Source: Morchella semilibera (taxonomy: Eukaryota; Ascomycota; Pezizomycetes; Pezizales; Morchellaceae). Taken from it: a stretch of 64,000 nucleotides of DNA. A program made the translations under genes and the position numbers. Below the pieces are notes generated by a model. The model did no database searches. It was not told where the DNA came from and saw only the letters and a list, made by a program, of their open reading frames with translations. Numbering within the stretch: position 1 is the stretch's first letter; every line of letters starts with the position of its first letter. The stretch spans positions 1-64,000 of the forward strand of contig CM018610.1 in assembly GCA_009192285.1 (NCBI GenBank), written 5' to 3'. Positions 12,303 through 24,677 of the stretch are shown one piece after another.

Positions 12303-12642
12303 TAGATAAGTCTAATTAGCTAACCGATCATAGCTACAGGCTGAGTAAACAAACGGCGTCCCCGACACCTCCACCCAATTGCTTGATAGATCGTCTATAC
12401 CCTCTGTGGTATTCTAATACTACATATGAAGCGCCATACTACAATAAATGTCCCTACTCCTCTACGGATATAACAACTACCACGCCTCCTTTTCTTTCTA
12501 AACTCTCAGTTTAGCGCAAGAATTATTAGGGGATGATCATAAAACCATCGTTTTCTCCCCACCATCTCGTGGGAATGGAAGAGTACATTTGATTCTTTCT
12601 TTACTTGACAGTCGTTACTTAGGCTTTAACATCAACCCAACC

Positions 12643-14679
12643 ATGAAGTTTTCGGTCCTCCCTACGCTTTTGTTCTCTGGGTCTTAGTGTGGTGCTTGCG
12701 CATTATGATGGTGGGTGCGGTGGATACTGTGTCAATACGGTGACGAGCACAGTGTGGAGTATCAGGAGGAGGTATGCATCTTTGGAGTCTATGGGTGATC
12801 TATCCCGCGATAGCAGGATATGTAGATGCTATTCTAAATGGATATTAATATTTTGTAGGCACATAGTAAGCTCCCAGGGACAACAGTAACGCAGTGGGTG
12901 CCGCCAACTACAGTCACCAAGGCGAGTACAAAATACTTATCCGGACAGGATGTGGGAAAAACGGTATAAATCATATAATAGATATAAAATCCCCTAATGA
13001 AAACTAGAACCTCTAGAGCTGATAGAGATTAGCGTGACGTTATACACAAGCACAACAACATATGTAATCTCCACTGCTACGATCCCAGCGAGCACCAAGA
13101 CCGTCACAGCCAACGGAGTCCTCACCACCGTCACTATCCCCCCGACTATGATTCTTCCCGGCGGCGTATCGACGACTACTCTGACGACCCACGATGTATG
13201 CGACACCACCACCATCACCAGCTCGGAGTACTCTACTATCACTGTACTTGCGACCACGACCCTCACGGCTCCGGGAGCGGGTGAGGTTACAATCATTACT
13301 ATTCCAACGACTGTCACGCTCCCCGGAGAGGCGGAGACCATTACTGTCCCAATAACACTTACCATCCCCGGTGCCGAGGAAGCCACTACCATTACTGTTC
13401 CTACGACCCTCACTATCCCCGGCGCAGGCGAAGCGACCACAGTTACCATTCAGACAACTTTTGAACTTCCTGGGACTGCCATCACATCTACACTCACAAT
13501 TCCGGGAGCTGGCGAGGTCACGAGTATCACAATTCCTGGCGTTGGAGAACTTACAACAGTAACTATTCCCACCACCGTTACTCTCCCGGGGGAATCTCAG
13601 ACTCTGACGGTTCCCACAACTCTTACTATTCTAGGTGTTGGAGAGGTTACCACTGTTACAGTCCCTACAACGATTGAGCTCCCTGGAACTGTGATCACAT
13701 CTACTATTACGATTCTTGGTCCTGGAGAGGCTACGGCAGTCACCATCCCAATGACTATTTCGACTACAGTTGAGCTTTCAGGCACCACATCTACTATCAC
13801 CATCCCCGGCGCTGGTGAGATCACCACTACCACCATCACAGAACTCGGGGAGCTTACAACTGTCATTGTCCCCACCACTGTTACTGCTCCCACAAACAAA
13901 CACTGCCCCAACAACAGTCGAGCTCCCTGGAACGACATTATCGACGACATTGACCACCACCAACACGGGCGAGCTCACCACTGTTTCTGTTCCGACCACT
14001 ATTACTGTCCCAATTACTATCTCTCTACCAACGCAACCAACTACAGTCACCATCACGGAGGAGGCCGAGGGCAAACTCATCACCATGACTGAACTCTCAT
14101 CCACGACGACCACCGTCCGGGAGTCGATTACAATTACTGATACTGTTACCGCAACAGTTGAAACCGTAACTGTGAACGAGACGCCCGTAGTCACGGTATG
14201 CCCAGGGTGAGTTTATATTTAAATCCCCCTTCTTATCTCTCCATTCATTGGGCCCTATCTTACAGACAAATCACCTCTCTAGTACTTGTACCGTCATCAC
14301 CGCGGTACAAAATGGTGGTTTTGAGATTGGAACTATCAGTGCCGACGGCAGCTGGACGCTGTCCAATCGACATGGCTAACACCGGCTTTGTAAGTGCTGC
14401 TGCTCGCTTTGGTAGTCGTGGCTTGTAAGTAAATTCCATCCCCCGCGAGCCCACCACCGTGCTGACCTTCCTTCCCCGTAGTCGCATTGTTGGCAGTACC
14501 GCCGGCACGCAGTTCAGGGCCACAATCGCCCAGACAGTCCCGTCTACCCCGGTAGATCCTACGTCTTCCGCTTCTCGACTGTCATGCCCGCCGCGGCGCC
14601 GGGGCTCTGTGTGGTCTATCTGTACGCAAACAATTCTATTTCTCAACCGATTATCCATATGAGCCCGCTGGCGCAGTAG
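12643..14679 (+). pseudogene. Broken Thr-rich adhesin-like cell-wall protein
   Basis: A start at 12643 gives MKFSVLPTLL, which with one frame change completes a secretion signal ending SVVLAHYDGG. From about 13034 to 13890 runs a Thr/Pro-rich tandem array of 20-28-residue units of the type TIPGAGEVTTVTIPTTVTLP, typical of fungal surface proteins with O-glycosylated stalks. The frame changes near 13895, and the array ends with VTVETVTV and a CPG. An intron fits at 14207-14282, after which TCTVITAVQNGGFEIGT begins a carbohydrate-binding-like C-terminal module. A second intron fits at 14425-14481, and the piece RSYVFRFSTVMP...CVVYLY near 14600 lies in yet another frame. At least three frame changes make it a pseudogene, or a badly assembled gene. 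The role, cell-surface adhesion, is inferred from composition. Confidence 0.6.
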
Positions 14680-16690
14680 GGGTGGACGCATCCGCAGGGG
14701 GTCTGGACGGCCACCGCGAGGATACATTTGCATGTGAGGTGCACGGGTGGGGGGATAAATAACAGGTTGTCACTGGAGGAGGTGTTAATGCCGTTATTGT
14801 AATTGTGGGTGAGGGGCCGCCCGGGGGAGGTGGGGAGAGGGGAGATGTATACGGTATTGAACGGAGATGGCAAGGTGATTGATAGGCAAGAGCGCATATA
14901 GATTATATATATATAAATACATATATCAATACGACGCAGTCGAATATATCTATGACATAAGCATCTCAAGACTCTCCCTAGCCCGCCTTGCAGAGGCGGC
15001 GGCGTCCTTCTCAATAGCGGCTTTTGCCATACACCTTACTCTCTAATGCGCTGGGATGAAACTTCACATAACTCATGAAATGATAGATAACAATGAGGAT
15101 CGTATATTGAGCTGAATGTGGGTGCAAAGAGCACTACATGTAGTGCTCGTGTTGAGGGAGGGCTTTGTAGTCTGGCTGATGGGGTATGATCCGGTTCCCG
15201 CATCTTTACCCTCACCCTTAACCTATACATGCTCATCGATTCACGCTCTGCATTGCAGCTCTCTACTATAGTAGCCCGCATCTCAGAAAGCTAGGTGGCT
15301 GTGACCATGATGTAAATAGTGGCTTCAGGGCGGGGGAGAGGTAAAGAGTAATTTGGTTTACTGGAATGCGCTGATTTCTTAAATCGTCAGTTGCAAGGCT
15401 ATGATCAGTGACTACGCTTCTATAAGTGGTAGGTTTTACGAATCTAAGCTTTACCTATGGTAGCATGTGTATACAGTCATAGATGGCACAAGCATGTCTA
15501 AGAAAATTACACTGATTTACGGTATACATAGATGCCCCGGGCAACTGGGAAACGTATGGTTTCTGTCACAGTAAATAGCTAGGATGCCCAATTAATAGTC
15601 TTTTAAGGGGGAATTGCTCACCGCTACCCACAGTGCTGATAACTAGGAACCTGTACGTTATTATTTTTGTTGATTCGTTGGTTGGCGGATGAAACGTAGC
15701 CTATATGGTTAACGAATTATTTAACAAACAAACTTAAACAGCGATCCAAAGCCGGTCTCAGATAAGCTTTAACCGGAACTATAGCTTCATAGATGTTTTC
15801 AAAAGGATTTAAAGTAGGCCATTCATCAACGGACCGGGTCGGTCTTAGATGTATGATGGAAGCATAACGGTACAATATGGTAACCCTAACCCCAACAGTA
15901 AAAAAAAACATTTTAAAAAAATTACGTACACAACTCCTCTAAAGGCGATCCTCAAACTATATGTAATAGATTATTTCTTTATTTAGTAGCTTTAGTCATG
16001 ACCCCACACTAGAGGATGAAAGGTAAATCTCATCGGGAAGACTGTCATGGCCGGCGACATCAATGATGGGTGATTGATGAGATAAGACTGTATGGTAAAG
16101 GAGGAGTAGAGGCGAGGTTTGAAATTGTTTTGGATGAGCCTTGAGTTTTTTCTTTTTGGGGGCTTGTCTGGTGAATGATGAGGCTCGAGATAGCGAGCGC
16201 GCCAGGTTGGCTAGTGTTGAGGAGGGCTGAGACGATGTTTCTTTTGTTTTTTCTTTGGAAGTTGGCGGTGGAGGTTGCTGGTCTGCTGAATGTCCTTTAT
16301 TGGATGTGGCCAGAGGCTGGCGGGGTAGTTCTGGGGATAAAATGGTGCGATATCGTCATAGCCTTATGGCTGGATACGATTACTGATGTAAACAAAAAAA
16401 AAAAACTGTCATGGCCGGCTTACTAACCAATCTTGTAGGCGGGCAAGGGTAGGTGGTAAATTAAAAATACTACACAGGGGGTGCCGGTGGGTTTATGGGT
16501 ACCAATAGAACTCCGTAACAAATCTAAAATCTGCAGCCACAAGAGTACAATCACAATATTTGAGAAGGAGAGTATCCATTAACGCTTGAAGTAAGCTAGA
16601 GTGAAACAGATAAGTACATCCGTAAACTTCAATACCAAGAATATTCATGTTGTAAGGAGAAAAAAAGCAACCCAATAGCCCTCCCCCAAG
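14680..16690. other. Gene-less spacer with a 20-bp palindrome
   Basis: No gene supported. It includes a perfect 20-bp palindrome at 15129-15148, CCCTAACCCC telomere-like DNA at 15881-15893, and a 14-bp direct repeat CTGTCATGGCCGGC at about 16040 and 16406 whose significance is unknown. A plus-strand frame at 16175-16426 has hydrophobic stretches but no recognisable family. Confidence 0.4.
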
Positions 16691-17394
16691 CTAAACCGCG
16701 CAATACTTTAACGAAAGTTTCAGAAAATCATTCCCGAATTCGGGAATATCTTTGATAATCGTAGCCATCTCTTCACCATGGTCTATGTAGACTACTTTCA
16801 GCGTTCGCACAATTTGAGTCCCAATATTTGGAAAGTCCTTCAGAAGGCCGATATTGAGTCCACTCAAATAAACCTCACTCCAAAACCTTATGCACTCGAT
16901 ACCTTTCAACTCGCTCATGGCATTTACTACCCCAACCATTGCTGCCTTTGTGAGCCCTTCGCAATCATATTTGTCGCCCGCGACATAGACCCCGATATGA
17001 AACACGCCTTCAGCACGGTCGGCTGTAGGGGCCTTCAGATTGGAAGACATGTCTTCGCAAGTGTATGGGTACGTATAGTGCCCAGTATACAAAAACTCGA
17101 TAAGCGCTGCAATAGATTCTGGGTTTTCCCCGGGCATTACGATTTTCTTTTGAATTGCCTCAGAGAACCGACCATCCAATGCAGCAGCGAAGAATGGAAT
17201 GCGAGATATGACTCTTCATACACAAAGAACTCGGTTCTTGAGGGCCCTACTACCAGGGTTACAATCGGCGACATGAGGTTACTATTTCTTGTCAGCGGAG
17301 AGATCACGGGTGCATGGGTAGGATTACCGTGCAAATTGTGACAGTGCCTCCAAACCTTCTGATGCCCCGGTGCTACTGGGTGGCCGCTTCTCAT
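16691..17394 (-). pseudogene. BTB/POZ-domain protein, one frame break
   Basis: The N-terminal part reads SPIVTLVVGPSRTEFFVYE, the first strand and helix of a fungal BTB/POZ domain. After one frame change near 17190 it continues LDGRFSEAIQKKIVMPGE, then IAALIEFLYTGHYTYP, which matches the BTB pattern of an aspartate-G-x-F-x-E turn followed by a LYTG-Y strand. A C-terminal half with VYVAGDKYDCEGL (the usual YxxADKYxxxxL helix) follows, ending at 16691. BTB proteins form dimers and often serve as adaptors, but this one has no further domain. The ATG could be at 17394 or, better matching the domain start, at 17274. A single missing base in the middle of the domain means pseudogene or sequencing error. 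It lies tail-first beside the lectin on the same strand. Confidence 0.65.
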
Positions 17395-17497
17395 ATTTGA
17401 TTACAGGTGATATGTAACTCCCCTTTGCACAGTTCACAAACGTGGCGGAAAGAGAATTTATATACTCGCCACTAGATGTAAAAATCAACTCTCTATT

Positions 17498-18088
17498 TTA
17501 CCTGGTCGTATTGACGGAAAGGACATACCAGGTTCCAGTGAAATATAGCAGTCCAAGTTCACCCTTAATTGCTGGATCTAGAGCAAGTTTTGATGCGTCC
17601 CAAACCATCTCGTAGCCGTTGAAGAGCCCTGTGTACGGCCCGGATTTGACTCCTATACTACCATTGGCAAACGGATAACACGTAATATGGATATGGAAGG
17701 TTACCTCTATTGGTTGTAACCCGGAGTCCCGATAGCGCGTTATTATAAAAGCTCCCTTCCACAACAGTGATATACTCATCATCATCTAGTAGAATTTCTT
17801 TCTGAGAACCACTTTTTCTGCGCCCACGTTCGAACCCCTGCTGATTGTTATAATCAACCTAGCAAGTTAAGCCGTTAGTATCAAAGTAGGCGCGATAAAA
17901 GCGATCTACATACAGGGCCGGCGACTAACCTTCAAACAGCCAATGTAGTTATTATCATGCCAAATGGTAATTTTTTTGATACGTGCGTTACTAATATTTG
18001 ATGCGGATGGCTTATCATCAAATCCCATCCCCACCCCCGTACTCCCCGCCTGGTTGGTAGTAACGACGTTTTTACGTGGAATCGTCAT
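17498..18088 (-). pseudogene. Jacalin-like lectin, spliced, one frame break
   Basis: Starts at an ATG at 18088: MTIPRKNVVTTNQAG, then GMGFDDKPS...ARIKKITIWHDNNYIGCLK, the GG-FDD/I-x-x-I-x-I-W pattern of jacalin-fold lectins. A 71-nt intron (17929-17859, GTTAGT donor, TACTAAC branch site, TAG acceptor) joins this to VDYNNQQG and then LDDDEYITVVEGSFYNN, the L-x-x-x-E-Y-I-T-x-V-E-G motif of the same fold. The frame then changes around 17665-17690, and the remainder (VKSGPYTGLFNGYEMVWDAS...) ends at 17498. Jacalins bind sugars, and in fungi they are often secreted or defence-related; there is no signal peptide here. The break could be decay, an extra intron or an assembly indel. Confidence 0.6.
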
Positions 18089-20246
18089 TTTGTAGGTCGT
18101 AGAGCTGGTGCGGGGATTGAAAGTATTCTTCTGCCTCTGGTCTTAATCTTGATCAGGCCCCCCATCGGCCGGGTAAACCTAGCGCAACAACTCAATTAAC
18201 CACCGTGCCAAAACATGTTAAGGTAGGCACGAATAGCTACGGAATTTTAAGTCTTGAATTTTCCTGCAAGCTGGATTCAATGTTACTCATACCATACTAA
18301 TACACTTCCTCTCCCTCTGCCTATGGGCTAGTTCATTTTAACACAATACTCCCCTCAGTATATACAGTCATGAAAGGCGCAACTTTTGGAACGCTCCTAT
18401 CGCACTAGCTACGAAGGATACATGTACCTTAAGCTGTTGATGCTGTCCTCATATACCGCAGAGCCAGGGCTTGTATGAGAGACTAAGCACTCGACAAGAA
18501 GGAAAAATCAGCCAGCATTTGCTCCTCCTGTGAGCCCTCATACAGTCTCTTTGACAACAACGTCCGCAAGAGTCATTAACAGTACTACATTGAAATACCT
18601 ATGGCTATATGGTGAACATAGGATGCGTACCCCATATGGCTTTTTTGAATGTCGTACTTCAGAATATGTCGTTTGATATTTAGAATATCAATGCTTGGAA
18701 CTATCCTTTGAGAGTATACTGAGCATGAGATCAGAACGGAATGGCAAACGCATTCTTGATTCATGGTCCTTTTAAATAAATAATGAGTTTAGGCACTTAA
18801 AATTAGTGCGATCTGAATTACCTGATTTGTAATGTCAGACGAGTATCTCTGAGTACCATCCCCCACACCAACCAGCCTCAAGAGCAAAGCACGAGCGGCG
18901 CAACCGCCACGAACAGCTTAGAGTCAGCCAAGTAACATAATAGGATCCCCTGGGTCTCTTATAACCCGACGACTTTACAATGCCCAATGCTATTTGTGAG
19001 TAGAAAAGACTGTTGGGGAGGCCTGACTTGATACTTTTGGATCGAATATCCTCGTTGTTGGAGGTAGGAATGACCGATGCGCGGGGCGATCGGGGGGTTG
19101 GGGGTGGGGGGGTGGGGGGGTGGGATTAATTAGAGATAGAAGATTTCTTTGATGCTCCCTTTGAGGATACGCAGGACTGCTTACCCGAAAGAAACGCCGA
19201 AATGCAATGCCAGATATGACATCAATTGGGTTACCAGATGAGCTCTTCTAATTGGTTCAAAATCTGGTTGGCATACTAGGGCATAAGGTCTGGCGCCAAT
19301 ATCTTAAACAGCAATATACTTTATATATATGTAATTATATGTGTGTAGCCTATTCCTCAATCAGCTTGAATCTTAAGTTTATACCTACATCTGTAGGTGT
19401 GAGTACTCGTGTGTCTGCACACTTAAACCTCGAGCAATCTATTATCCTCGTAGTTGTATGCGGAAAGTCCGGTAAAAGTCACGGTTTCGTGCAGATACAT
19501 GATTAACAAGCCGGAGTTAGCGAATCACCGCCTATCACTCATCTCAACCTAGATCACAGACGATCACTTGGCATCATATCTTCCTTAGTTTTGAGGAAAT
19601 ATATCAAGAAATATATAATAGACTTCGTTACTCTTTAACTTTGAGTACAAATGAGGTGTCTCATATAGTAAGACAGTCACATACATCTACTATCTACTAT
19701 CTACTATGTACTAGATTATGACATTTTCGCACTCCTTGGCATAGCAACCTTATTGGTTGAGAGTTACGGAGGTAACCTGTGAACTGAATTGTATCACAAG
19801 GCAATGAAAGGTTAAACTGGCGGGAATTGGGGGGGAGGGAGGGCCGAAGGCTCCCATAATTACATGTACGTACCGTAGAGAGAGGATTAGTTTACCGTTG
19901 TTCCTTAAAATTTACACAACTCGCGGTCGCGAGGTGGTAACCCCTAGTATATATGTACCGGATATAAAGTCCTAGGCAAAATGGTTGATTGTGCTCGGAA
20001 GCAACACTCATTACAACACTTAGACCCCATTTAAGCGACAATTTTGTGGGCCAAAAATGCACGAGAGTCCAAGGCACATATCGCACTAAAAGAAGAGGTT
20101 ATCAAGATTTCTATATACTCTTGCAGCCTTCTACGTCTTGGTACTGCTAGCTACCGGTCCTAGTCTAGTGAGGGTACCGAGATACATCATTATCGCCCAG
20201 CTATACGAGATGCACTTCTATGCGGAGTACTTAAGGATCTTTTTTC
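18089..20246. other. Gene-less spacer with G-quadruplex-like tract
   Basis: No gene supported. The plus strand at 19092-19124 is almost pure G in five runs parted by one or two T. CTACTATCTACTATCTACTA (microsatellite) lies near 19686-19706. TACATGTA occurs at 18419 and 19861. Confidence 0.45.
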
Positions 20247-23200
20247 TCACTGCTGGGTGTTATCCTCCTCCACTTCCTCAATAACATTCAACAGACCTCT
20301 TTCTCCAGTATCTACTAGTTCATCCGAGACCCCCGAGACTTCCGATATATCCGACCGATCGTCAACACCTCTTCCTCGCCGACCTAGAGTGTAGTTCTCT
20401 GTGACATCGTCCTGGCTTAGCTTTTTGACATATATATCCCTTTGCGCCTTCACCTCCGATTTCCGACAGATACCATAATGCCATTCCCCGTCGTCGGAAA
20501 TGAACCAACCGTAGGCATATGCTTGTTGGAGGATGCCAGTACTCTTATGAGGGTTAACACCGAAGTCGATGTCGTCTTTCACTGTACTAGCATAAAGTGA
20601 TGCGTAAAATCCCACCAGACATGTCGGTAAATGTCCCCTCGGTACCGGTTTTCTCCGCAAAAAGATTGCTAGTAGTACTAGTATGGTATACAGAATCACG
20701 CTGCCTGCTATAGCTGTCATGGCGTGGTTTGTCATAACTCTGTTCAAGCGTAGGGCTAATGTTCCAGCCTCTGTGTAGCTATCCCCTTGCAACATGACAT
20801 AGTCATTAAGACGCAACTTTATTGCGAATAGACGGCGGTAGATATCCTCGAAGGCTGGTGCAATCTCAGTTGTGTTTGGCAGGTAGGTCACTTCGCCGGA
20901 GCTCTGATTATAGACAGCTGGGTGCAGAATATTCATGAAATAGTTTACCCAGACGAGCTGAGTATATTCTGTCCGCCTTCCTACCCGCGGGAGAGTGAGA
21001 GAAGAAACAAAGTCATTTGTGATGTATCCCGGGGGAAAACTAACACTATCGTTCTGTGGGTAAAGTGATAATAAGTCTGCCGCTGGGAGTGCACGCTCGT
21101 CTGATGTATTAAGAATCCGTTGCGTGCTGCTCACAGTTGCTGTGAGCTCGTATACTATCTCAGTGACCTCACAGGAGAGGGCAATAACCCTAATGTTGGA
21201 AAAGCTATATCGCTGGGCCCAGAAGGGGTATATAGTACCAGGACATTCGGGGTTTTGGTAGACCTCACCATTACCGCCGAAAGTGCTTTGTGGCGTGTCG
21301 CGGAGAAAAAGAAAATCTTTTCTCCTAGAAAGACAGGTGCCATTGAAGCCCATGCTGATATTAAGATATCCCTCGCCCAACCCGCCACTCGGGAATTCTT
21401 CCACAGGAAGAAGTGTACAATTAATATTCGTTCCGAAGGCCTTAGTACGCCCTTGATACGATATAATAGGATCTGAAGGAGGCTCCGAGGGATAAAATGG
21501 GACCACATATAGGTCTTTGGTTGTCCATGACGGGAGGTCGATGTGGGCGGTAATGTTGCGGTCAAGACTGTTGTACATGTCGCTGTCCATAGGAGTCATC
21601 CTCTCTGTGAATCGGAACAACGTGTACCCGCTGAGATCCCTACGAAAGGAAACGCCAAGGTCGGTTGCTGAAAAAAGACCAGAGATAGCCACTGTGAGGA
21701 CATTAGATAATAGTATGGTGGTAGTGAGTGCGGCAAGAATGAACTCTCGCGAACGTAAGGCACTAAATAGCTGAAAATGTGGTGGAGATTTATCGAAGTC
21801 GGTAATCAGAGAACGTTTTGTTAAGCCTGTAGATACTTTATGATTTCTACTGTACCGGAGGGGTGACTGGTAAGGCCCAAGCATACAGTAGGCAGATCCA
21901 AGGTTGACGAGAATCGGTTCGAAAGCCATCCCCAAAATCATTGGGATGAATGTGTAGTATAATTTGAATTGAAACGAATCAGGGCTACCGCCGGGGGGGA
22001 GACCTACACATGGGTATCATGTTAGATGATTTCAAGGGCACTAATAAATGTAAGTTTTACCAATATAACTTCTCGACATGATGTAAATGACCACTAGCAA
22101 CGCCCCTAGAATGGTGAAAAAGCTCAAGAGCCCAATTCCCGTAGATGCTTTCAGTACCCACAGTTGCTCAGCCCTCCAGGGCTTACTCGGAACAATCAAA
22201 TCACCATGTCCTTCAGATAAATCCAAAACCTCTATCCTAGGTCCCCGATTATCAACGGCCACCAGCCTGTACCGTAGGTCATCTCGATTAAGCTTCTTAC
22301 CCAATACCCTTTCAGAGTAGAACTCTGAATTTTTCAATACTGCGCACATATCCGGGCTTGCCTTGAGTAACTGTAACGCAGTCGCAAGACTGTTTGGCTC
22401 CCTCTCCAGGTTACACGGCCGAATGAATGTTCGGACAGCCAGCAGACACACCATACATGCCAGGAGGGCAAGGCAAGCTTGGGCGCCACGTGCAGAGAGA
22501 TTATTCACCGTCAATCCTTTAACCTTAGTACTTCTCTCCACCGATACCGTAACCGCCCCAGTCTTATTCACGAGCTCTTGCCCCATACCAACCGCAAAGT
22601 AGAGTTTAAATGTATCTTGATACAAAGTTGCGAGTTTTTCCGGGTCGAGAAAGTCGGGAAGGCTCTCCAGAGTCTGGTTGATAAATATTGATGATGTAAG
22701 GGATGAGCGAGGTTTTACTTCACCCCGAGAACCTGAGGTTGCAAGAGACACGTTTTTGGGCAAGCCCATACGCTGCCGAAGCTGTGTGTTATCATAAGCG
22801 ACCAATTCTGGTCTCATCCCCAGAATCCTCACAGCAACAGTGCTCTGAAGTGCCGGCTTAAAGATATCATATCCGATGTAGGATGGGTTAGAATTTAACA
22901 CCCTTTGTAATCCCTCGAGCCCTCTCAGTTGGGTCCTGGTATTATTTATGGGCTCGAAATCCATAACCTCACCTGCAGGCATCCTGAATGTTCCTGTGCC
23001 TGCCTCTGAGTGATAGGTGGCGTTGCAAAAAATTGCAGAGAGATCCTGAGGTAAGAGTGATTTGGGGCCATTCTTGTCGCTGCTTGCGAATATGTAAAGG
23101 TGGTCATCACCACCGAGGGGTTCTGCGTGGTTTGTCCAAGTTGCGTTGAACTGTAACTCCGAGCCGGTTGATTTAAAGACTTTGTCAACCTGGCCCAAAT

Positions 23201-24288
23201 CTTTTGTATCCACACAGTGCAGGTAAGGAACCGTAACATTAGTTTCATAGTCACTCTCCTCCAAAGATATGCTGCAATTGTATCTAGGGCTCATGGGGTT
23301 TGTAAGGCTGATAGTAGGCTTGTCTCCACTGGTATATTTTACTTGTGCAGGCAAGCAGTCAAGGTCTGCAAAGAACCTTGTAGTCTCGCTGACCCAGGTC
23401 TCATTCGGGCCAATCCACGTACCCTTCAAGTCGAGCCAAGTGTCATTTTTGTTAAACCAGGTGTAATTCTCCCCAATCCCTGTGCTATTCTGCCTATTTG
23501 TGGTATAATTGTTGCCGATGCTCGTGATGGGACGTAGTGGGAGTAGGGCGTAAGTGGGGGTTGTAAAGGGCGGGAGACTTCCATTCAGCCAGAGGTAGTC
23601 ATAAACCGGATAAGTGAAGTTTGGGGAATAGGCCTCGTGAGACCCATCCACCTGACTGAGGGTATGGCGGAGGGCTGTAGCGTTGGTGTAGACATTGAGG
23701 TCGGAATCGGTGAAGATACCAGAGACAAGGGGGATAACGACGAAGCTTGCGATTATCTGGATGCAGGCAGTGAGAAGAATCGTGTAGTGTCTAAGGTTTG
23801 AAGCGGATGTAAGTTCGTGAGCTGGTGCAGAGATGCGGGGCTGACTCGTATCTATACCTTCGGCGCCCTGAAATAAAAGGCAGAGAGATCAAGAGTTGAT
23901 ATGGGTAGTCCAGCAGTATCGAGTCCTTCCCTGTGGCGCCTTCCTGAGTACTCATACTAAAATACGGCTCCAACCGTAGAAAGTCATGGTGCGCGACTGT
24001 CCACAGGAGGCTAAAGGCCACGGTGATGATTGTAGGGAGTAGATTATAGATGAACCAGTCTAGATCCGATATCTGAATGGCCGAGGCCTCACCAAACACC
24101 CGGCATCCTCCCGCTGAGCACCCCCGAATGATAAGGTCGATGAATACGCATGACAATGAGAAGAGAATTAATACGACGGTAAGATAGGGGGTTCGAAGAG
24201 GCCAGGGACGCCAACCGGCGGATGATTTGATATCCTCGGAGACATCATCAACACGATCATGTTTTACCAATCTCTTGTAGCCGGTCAT
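20247..24288 (-). CDS. DUF3433-family membrane protein (1,305 aa)
   Basis: Three exons join in frame: 24288-23858, 23790-22061 and 22003-20247, with introns of 67 nt (donor GTATAG, acceptor TTAG) and 57 nt (donor GTAAAA, branch CTAAC, acceptor GTAG). The start ATG is at 24288. Exon 1 has the family-typical GWRPWPLRTPYL and two membrane helices (LTVVLILFSLSCVFIDLII and LLPTIITVAFSLLW), then LEPYF. Exon 2 holds a large, N-x-S/T-rich non-cytosolic domain and helices near its end. Exon 3 repeats the module (FIPMILGMAFEPILVNLG, then MLGPYQSP) with further helices and an acidic tail. Two DUF3433 modules and a length above 1,100 residues are usual for this Pezizomycotina family, whose function is unknown. 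It has no breaks, in contrast with its neighbours, so it is probably expressed. Its size and topology suggest a plasma-membrane or secretory-pathway protein. Confidence 0.9.
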
Positions 24289-24553
24289 TAATGCTATAGC
24301 TTTCGGGTGTCGCTTAGCAGAGAGAGAGGATGGAATCGTGCGGGTGGGTATATAAGTAAGTATATGGCAAGGAGAAAAAAATGAGTTTCAATAACCCAGA
24401 TGTGAAACTGAATACCCTGACACCAGGGGTAGAAGTTAAACGTTTTGAGGTGGGGAGACACTGCCCCAGCGTTTTATTTCGATATATGTGACCTATCATA
24501 TGTGGGAGACTACATCAATCTGTATTTATCCACTCGCGGTTTAAAACTATCTA

Positions 24554-24675
24554 CTCGTCCTTCCATGACGTTTCCAAACACAACCAATATTGCATACCAT
24601 ACAAATAGGGGGACCTGGCACTTTTTTGTGTGTATGCAATAGCAGTCGTGTTCGGAAACGTTATGGAATTAGTAG
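24554..24675. mobile_element. MITE family A, copy 2 (122 bp)
   Basis: Arms of about 45 bp: the left reads CTCGTCCTTCCATGACGTTT and the right, on the other strand, CTACTAATTCCATAACGTTT, both followed by CC.AACAC.AC and ATTGCATAC. TA is present on both sides (24552-24553, 24676-24677). It lies about 0.27 kb upstream of the DUF3433 start, so it could act on that promoter, but nothing in the sequence shows that it does. Confidence 0.8.
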
Positions 24676-24677
24676 TA

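Noticed and set aside
12994-14194. Long minus-strand frames opposite the adhesin repeats
   Set aside because: They are Val-rich mirrors of the Thr-rich repeat codons on the plus strand. The signal peptide, introns and NGGFE module all support the plus strand.
16040-16420. 14-bp direct repeat CTGTCATGGCCGGC as ends of an element
   Set aside because: The copies lack inverted ends, target duplications or shared longer flanks.
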